DNA of 64,000 nucleotides, from positions 186,001 to 250,000 of the forward strand of contig CALYLW010000969.1 in assembly GCA_944989445.1 (NCBI GenBank), written 5' to 3'. The notes under the pieces were generated by a model that ran no database searches, was not told the DNA's origin, and saw nothing but the letters and a program-made list of their open reading frames with translations. A program made the translations under genes and the position numbers. Source of the stretch: Ampullaceana balthica. Taxonomy: Eukaryota > Mollusca > Gastropoda > Lymnaeidae. Below, in pieces: positions 59,640 through 64,000 of the stretch (position 1 is the stretch's first letter; the number at the start of each line of letters is the position of its first letter).

Positions 59640-60200
59640 TACTAGGTAGAGAGCAACTTAACCGTGAACTTAAGCGCTTCTTCATCCACCTGTTATTTGG
59701 AAAAATGTGGGGGCGGAGGAGGGAAAAGCCCCGAGTTGTTCACGTCGCGGTGCATGAATAAAGTTGTATTTAACCCTGCTATACGCTGGGCTCTGTTGAA
59801 ACGTGACCAGCAAGTTCCGTGGGTGGTTTATTTTCCTCTTTAATAATATAATAACATTAACTAGGCTTGGTGGGACTATTCCCTTAATCTTAAAATACAT
59901 TTGTTTCTAAGAAGACACAACTTTCAGTTTACAGTTCAGGTCACGTGACCGTGTGATACACCCCCCAAAAAATGTTCTATAGTTCAGGTTCCCTACCTTG
60001 TTGTACTCCAGAGCACATTCTAAAATATCGGTAGTGTGGCGGGCACCACCTATTTTTAATCGACAAAGTCCATCCATAAATTCTCATTTTCCAATAATTT
60101 ATTTTCTTATATACACAATTTATTAATAAATAATAAACAAAAATGTTTCAAAATAATATTATTATTCAAATTGCATACACACAGAGGAGTACATTTACAA
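59640..60200. other. Unassigned spacer
   Basis: No gene was recognised. tctaaaatatcggtagtgtg at 60020 may mark a transposon end next to the hAT remnant that begins at about 60240. Confidence 0.4.
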
Positions 60201-60673
60201 AACGTAAACAAAGTAAACAAAAAAATATCAATATGTCAATGTGATCTTTGGCATTGCATATCATTGGCCAGTGTCTCATAATTAGGAGAGTATGACAATA
60301 ATAATGTTAGCAAACAATCATAAAGATCCTCATCGCTGACCCGAGATCTATATGTTCTTGATTGTATTAAGTTCATGTTTGAAAACAATGATTCACATAC
60401 ATATATCGAACCGAAAAATGATTCAATTTTATATGCAGCCTTCTTCTCTATCCACTGTATTCCAAAAATCCTCTGATATTAAGGATTTTAGCAAAATATC
60501 ATTCTTAAGGTCCACAATTTCTAAATCTAATTCCTCTGTCTTACCTTGAACAAAATCTTCAATACATGCGGCCATTTCCATTACATTTATTTGGCAAGTA
60601 AAACGATTGATACAGAAGGAAACAATTGGCTCTATATGTGTAAACTGCAAAAATCTCTGTTCAAATTGTTTTT

Positions 60674-61157
60674 AAATCCTTTATATTAACTCGTGGTGTC
60701 TGCGGCCGCCGCCCGCCCTTGTCACCAAAACTTTTGATCGATTTTTAACCCACTTGCTCGTAAGCTAGCGAGCTGAAATTTTGCAGGCAGTTTTGTATCG
60801 ATAATAAAAACAATGTATCAAAATTTTAGATCGATCGCATGTACCGTAATTAAATTATTGATTTTTAGATTATTCTATTTATTCTTATGTATCATTCTAT
60901 TTTTTGAGATAGATCGTCGCGGTGCGTATTATATTGAACAACCTTTCTGTCGCGCAATAAGGTGCGTATTTTATTGACAACTCTAATTACAAATATATTC
61001 CTGATCGGTGCGCATTATATTAAACATGTTTTACGACACAACTGCAATTTTGTATTTCTGGATGGTCTTGCGTTGTGTATTATAATGAACATTCTTTTAG
61101 TTACGTCTCGTACATAAAGGATTTATAGTGAAAAACTTAGTTTTTAACAGGTTTTTT
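60674..61157 (-). mobile_element. MITE of about 0.5 kb, copy 2
   Basis: Reverse-complement copy of 3086-3582, beginning aaatcctttatattaactcg and ending gtacataaaggatttatagt gaaaaac. It is followed at once by copy 3 in the same orientation. Confidence 0.88.
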
Positions 61158-61163
61158 AAAAAA

Positions 61164-61648
61164 AAACCTTTATATTAACTCGTGGTGTCTGCGGCCGCCC
61201 ACCCTTGCTTGTCGCCAAAACTTTTGATCGATTTTTAACCCACTTGCTCGTAAGCTAGCGAGCTGAAATTTTGCAGGCAGTTTCGTACCAATGATAAAAA
61301 CTATGTATCAAAATTTAAGATCGATCGCATGTACCTTAATTACATTATTGATTTTTTAGGTTATTTTATTTATTCCTATATATCATGCTATTTTTTGAGA
61401 TAGAGCGTCGCGGTGCGTATTATATTGAACAACCTTTCTGTCGCTCAATAAGGTGCGTATTTTATTGACAACTCTTTTTATAAACACATTCCTGATCGGT
61501 GCGCATTATATTAAACATGTTTTACGACACAACTGCAATTTTGTATTTCTGGATGGTCTGGCGCTGCGTATTATAATGAACATTCTTTTAGTTACGTCTC
61601 GTACATAAAGGATTTATAGTGAAAAACTTGGTTTTTAACAGGTTTTTT
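61164..61648 (-). mobile_element. MITE of about 0.5 kb, copy 3 (tandem with copy 2)
   Basis: About 95% identical by eye to copy 2 and arranged head to tail with it. The tandem pair interrupts the hAT transposase at one point, so it is one insertion followed by duplication, or two insertions at one site. Confidence 0.88.
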
Positions 61649-62470
61649 TATTTAACACTTGAGGATGCTTAATAAATAATGACCCGTTTAATTCATTGTT
61701 GCCAAAGCATTTTCTTCATATTTGACAAATGCATGAGAGAATTGATCTGCAGATGTAATATCAACAAATCCAATTTAGCTTTAAATGATTTAACAGAGCT
61801 TATCATTTCAGTTTTGTTTTTGTATTTCCCCTGCAACTACAAATTTAAAGAATTCAATTTTTCCATGATGTCTGTGAAAAATCCCAAATCAATCAGCCAG
61901 CGAGAATCAACTAGTTCATCATAATTTTACTTTTATCGTTTATGAAGCCAACGTACTTAAGTATGCAGTAAAAGATCATGTTCTTTATCTTCAGTAGCTT
62001 CTAACAGGGCCTTGAAAAGTCAGTGTTGCAAAGGAGCTGCTTGAATATAATTGATTATTTTTGTAACTATTTTCATAACGTGTTCAAATGGCAATATTTT
62101 ACAACACAGAGCTTCCTCGTGTATGATACAGTGGAAGGACATAAAGTCTGAAAATGATTCATTCTTCTTGCAGGGAGCAATAAATCTTTTGTTTTTACCT
62201 ACCATTGCTGGTGCCCCATCGGGGGTTGTCGCAGACAGCTTGAGCAAAGGCATATTTATTGACTTTGGGTATGTTCTGAATGTATTATAAATATCCTCAC
62301 CCCTTCTCTGTCCTTTCCTATGAAATATTTGCAACATACACTCTTTTACTGTGAAGTTACTAAATACCATTCTCACCATAACTGCAAATTGTGCGGTGTC
62401 TAATATGTCTGTTGACTCGTCGAATTGTAACGAGAACCAGTCACATATTTCCAAGTCAGTCTTTAACTGA

Positions 62471-62496
62471 CAGAGGCGGCGTTAGGTACGCACGAG
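62471..62496 (+). mobile_element. hAT terminal repeat (left end), CAGAGGCGGCGTTAGG family
   Basis: CAGAGGCGGCGTTAGGTACG C matches, inverted, the end at about 14753-14773. It cuts the hAT transposase frame exactly at 62471 and passes directly into the 31-bp array. This marks a younger insertion whose body includes or was replaced by the array. Confidence 0.7.
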
Positions 62497-63075
62497 ACAG
62501 TGATTAGTCAGAGTGTGTCCACAGAAGACAGTGATTAGTCAGAGTGTGTCCACAGAAGACAGTGATTAGTCAGAGTGTGTCCACAGAAGACAGTGATTAG
62601 TCAGAGTGTGTCCACAGAAGACAGTGATTAGTCAGAGTGTGTCCACAGAAGACAGTGATTAGTCAGAGTGTGTCCACAGAAGACAGTGATTAGTCAGAGT
62701 GTGTCCACAGAAGACAGTGATTAGTCAGAGTGTGTCCACAGAAGACAGTGATTAGTCAGAGTGTGTCCACAGAAGACAGTGATTAGTCAGAGTGTGTCCA
62801 CAGAAGACAGTGATTAGTCAGAGTGTGTCCACAGAAGACAGTGATTAGTCAGAGTGTGTCCACAGAAGACAGTGATTAGTCAGAGTGTGTCCACAGAAGA
62901 CAGTGATTAGTCAGAGTGTGTCCACAGAAGACAGTGATTAGTCAGAGTGTGTCCACAGAAGACAGTGATTAGTCAGAGTGTGTCCACAGAAGACAGTGAT
63001 TAGTCAGAGTGTGTCCACAGAAGACAGTGATTAGTCAGAGTGTGTCCACAGAAGACAGTGATTAGTCAGAGTGTG
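62497..63075. repeat. 31-bp minisatellite, about 18.7 copies
   Basis: Unit ACAGTGATTAGTCAGAGTGT plus GTCCACAGAAG, copies essentially identical, so recent amplification is likely. Confidence 0.98.
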
Positions 63076-63229
63076 TTTTTAAGAATGAAAGAAATGTAAC
63101 CTTTTACTTTTAAAAATATATTAATGTCATGGCTAAGAATGTTTCACACACACGGGAGAAGGGTTGTAGAGTGCAGTCAAGCGTACCATTCTCCAACAAA
63201 ACAACATTACGCGACCTCGACGCTGAGCC

Positions 63230-64000
63230 CCGAGACACTATCTAACAAACACTGAGACTACACAGCTCACACTTCTATCACTCAATATTATGACTTGTAC
63301 ACGTAAGGAACAACACATCATTAACATGGTTAAAAAGCACAAGATAGATTTTATTTTTTTACAGGAAACAAATATAACAACAGAACACGACGCAAATATA
63401 TACACAAAGACTTTAGGGATGAAAAGCAGTCACTTTATCTTAGGGGGATTTAAAGGGGTGGGAATAGTACAGACATCCGATAGATGGTAAATAACACATA
63501 AGGACAGGGATAGCGATGGAGGGATGGTCACAATGAACATTACAGACAAGAAAGACAACTACATACTTGTGAATATATACGCCCCAGCTAAACGCAAAGA
63601 ATAACCACTGTTTTACCAAAAACAAGTTACAAATTTGAACAATTTATTTAAGAGAGGGAAGGTCATTTTAGTTGGGGATTTCAATTATGTTACGAGCCCA
63701 TCTTGATACAACCAACCCCAAAAGCAAAGGGAAAATAATAGAAGTTCATACGGGGATAGAAGTATTACAGTACATAATGGATACCTATAAATTAGTAGAT
63801 GCATACAGAACAATTCATAAAAAAGGAAAAGAAACTACTATTAAAAATAACATTTTCAACAGTCAATCAAGGTTAGATAGATTTTACACCCCAAATACAG
63901 ATACAACTAATGAAGCAAAACATGTTCCAGAAACCCTAACCTTTACAGACCACAAAGGGGTAAAAATCACACTAAACACTACAAAGACTAATTGCATCAA
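63230..64000 (+). mobile_element. LINE with APE-type endonuclease, cut by window end
   Basis: The plus strand reads SLNIMTCTRKEQHIINMVKK HKIDFIFLQETNI (catalytic Glu in QET), then YILVNIYAPAKRKE, VILVGDFNYVTSP (GDFN), SRLDRFYTPN and FTDHKGVKI (catalytic DH). These are the ordered motifs of the endonuclease domain at the start of an L1/Tx1- or CR1-like ORF2. Stops at 63488 and 63603 and a frame change near 63695 break it, so it is probably dead. Reverse transcriptase would follow beyond the window. Confidence 0.93.

Larger units (their letters stand above)
60240..62470 (-). pseudogene. hAT transposase (GTF2IRD2/ZBED5-like), split by two MITEs
   Basis: On the minus strand from 62470: LEICDWFSLQFDESTDILDT (first Asp region), ATTPDGAPAMVGKNKRFIAP (second Asp), FHCIIHEEALCCKILPF, then LFKALLEATEDKEHDLLLHT followed by a stop and VRWL, and DIMEKLNSLNL. 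Two MITE copies interrupt at 61648-60674. The frame resumes with MAACIEDFVQGKTEELDLEI VDLKNDILLKS and ends with FGSIYVCESLFSNMNLIQSR and SDEDLYDCLLTLLLSYSPNY to about 60240. Motif order fits the hAT family behind GTF2IRD2 and ZBED5 fusions. Multiple stops make it inactive. The N-terminus is cut at 62471 by a different transposon end. Confidence 0.92.

Noticed and set aside
59301..59761. Frames of 98 and 150 residues with long Tyr-Ile runs
   Set aside because: The runs are a translated AT microsatellite, and the rest is antisense to a LINE fragment.

Overview
The window is animal nuclear DNA: AT-rich, intron-bearing, crowded with DNA transposons (mainly hAT), LINE fragments and minisatellites, and with no bacterial signature. 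The one clearly recognisable cellular gene encodes a TRPM-type (melastatin) cation channel. An invertebrate is most likely, perhaps a lophotrochozoan such as a mollusc, but the sequence does not settle this.

Layout: 1-1550 is a 55-bp minisatellite derived from a dispersed element whose single-unit copy lies at about 7665-7860. 1.7-8.2 kb holds a degraded ZMYM-type hAT element (from 2851) split by a MITE, AT microsatellites and a dispersed repeat with internal 170-bp periodicity. 8279-10525 is a hAT transposon with a broken BED-finger transposase, abutted by a Tc1/mariner-type MITE (10528-10936). 11.4-15.1 kb holds further hAT remnants, mostly minus-strand. 16.4-19.5 kb is a 32-bp minisatellite without stop codons in any of its three forward frames.

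20.8-45.5 kb is the membrane half of the TRPM-like gene on the plus strand: S1/S2, S2-S4, S5, S6 and TRP-helix exons, plus a tail exon. The S5 exon runs directly into a huge 49-bp tandem array (23408 to a sequence gap at 40810, about 350 copies) whose unit is a piece of that exon (residues ESVMYPNYDLKIEHIY plus one base). The array is therefore an amplified coding segment, and it introduces stops in every frame. Together with a frameshift in exon 2, an imperfect donor after S6 and a stop in the tail exon, this suggests a pseudogene, a private expansion allele or assembly error. The introns hold a solo LTR with a perfect 5-bp target duplication, LINE remnants, a 40-bp minisatellite and a foldback.

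45.9-54.7 kb holds two hAT insertions with recognisable 8-bp target duplications (45913-49392 exact, 52295-54674 7/8), both carrying nested elements, and a classic hAT MITE (51592-51794). Between and after them, three plus-strand exons (50513-50660, 54973-55036, 55399-55522) join in compatible phase to end an unrecognised protein. 57.1-58.7 kb is a transposon encoding a minus-strand C2H2 protein. 59-62.5 kb holds minus-strand LINE and hAT transposase remnants, the latter split by two tandem MITE copies. 62.5-63.1 kb is a 31-bp minisatellite. The window ends in a plus-strand LINE with an APE-type endonuclease.

No rRNA, tRNA, CRISPR or operon-like structure was found. Almost all other open reading frames are repeat artefacts or transposon remnants.
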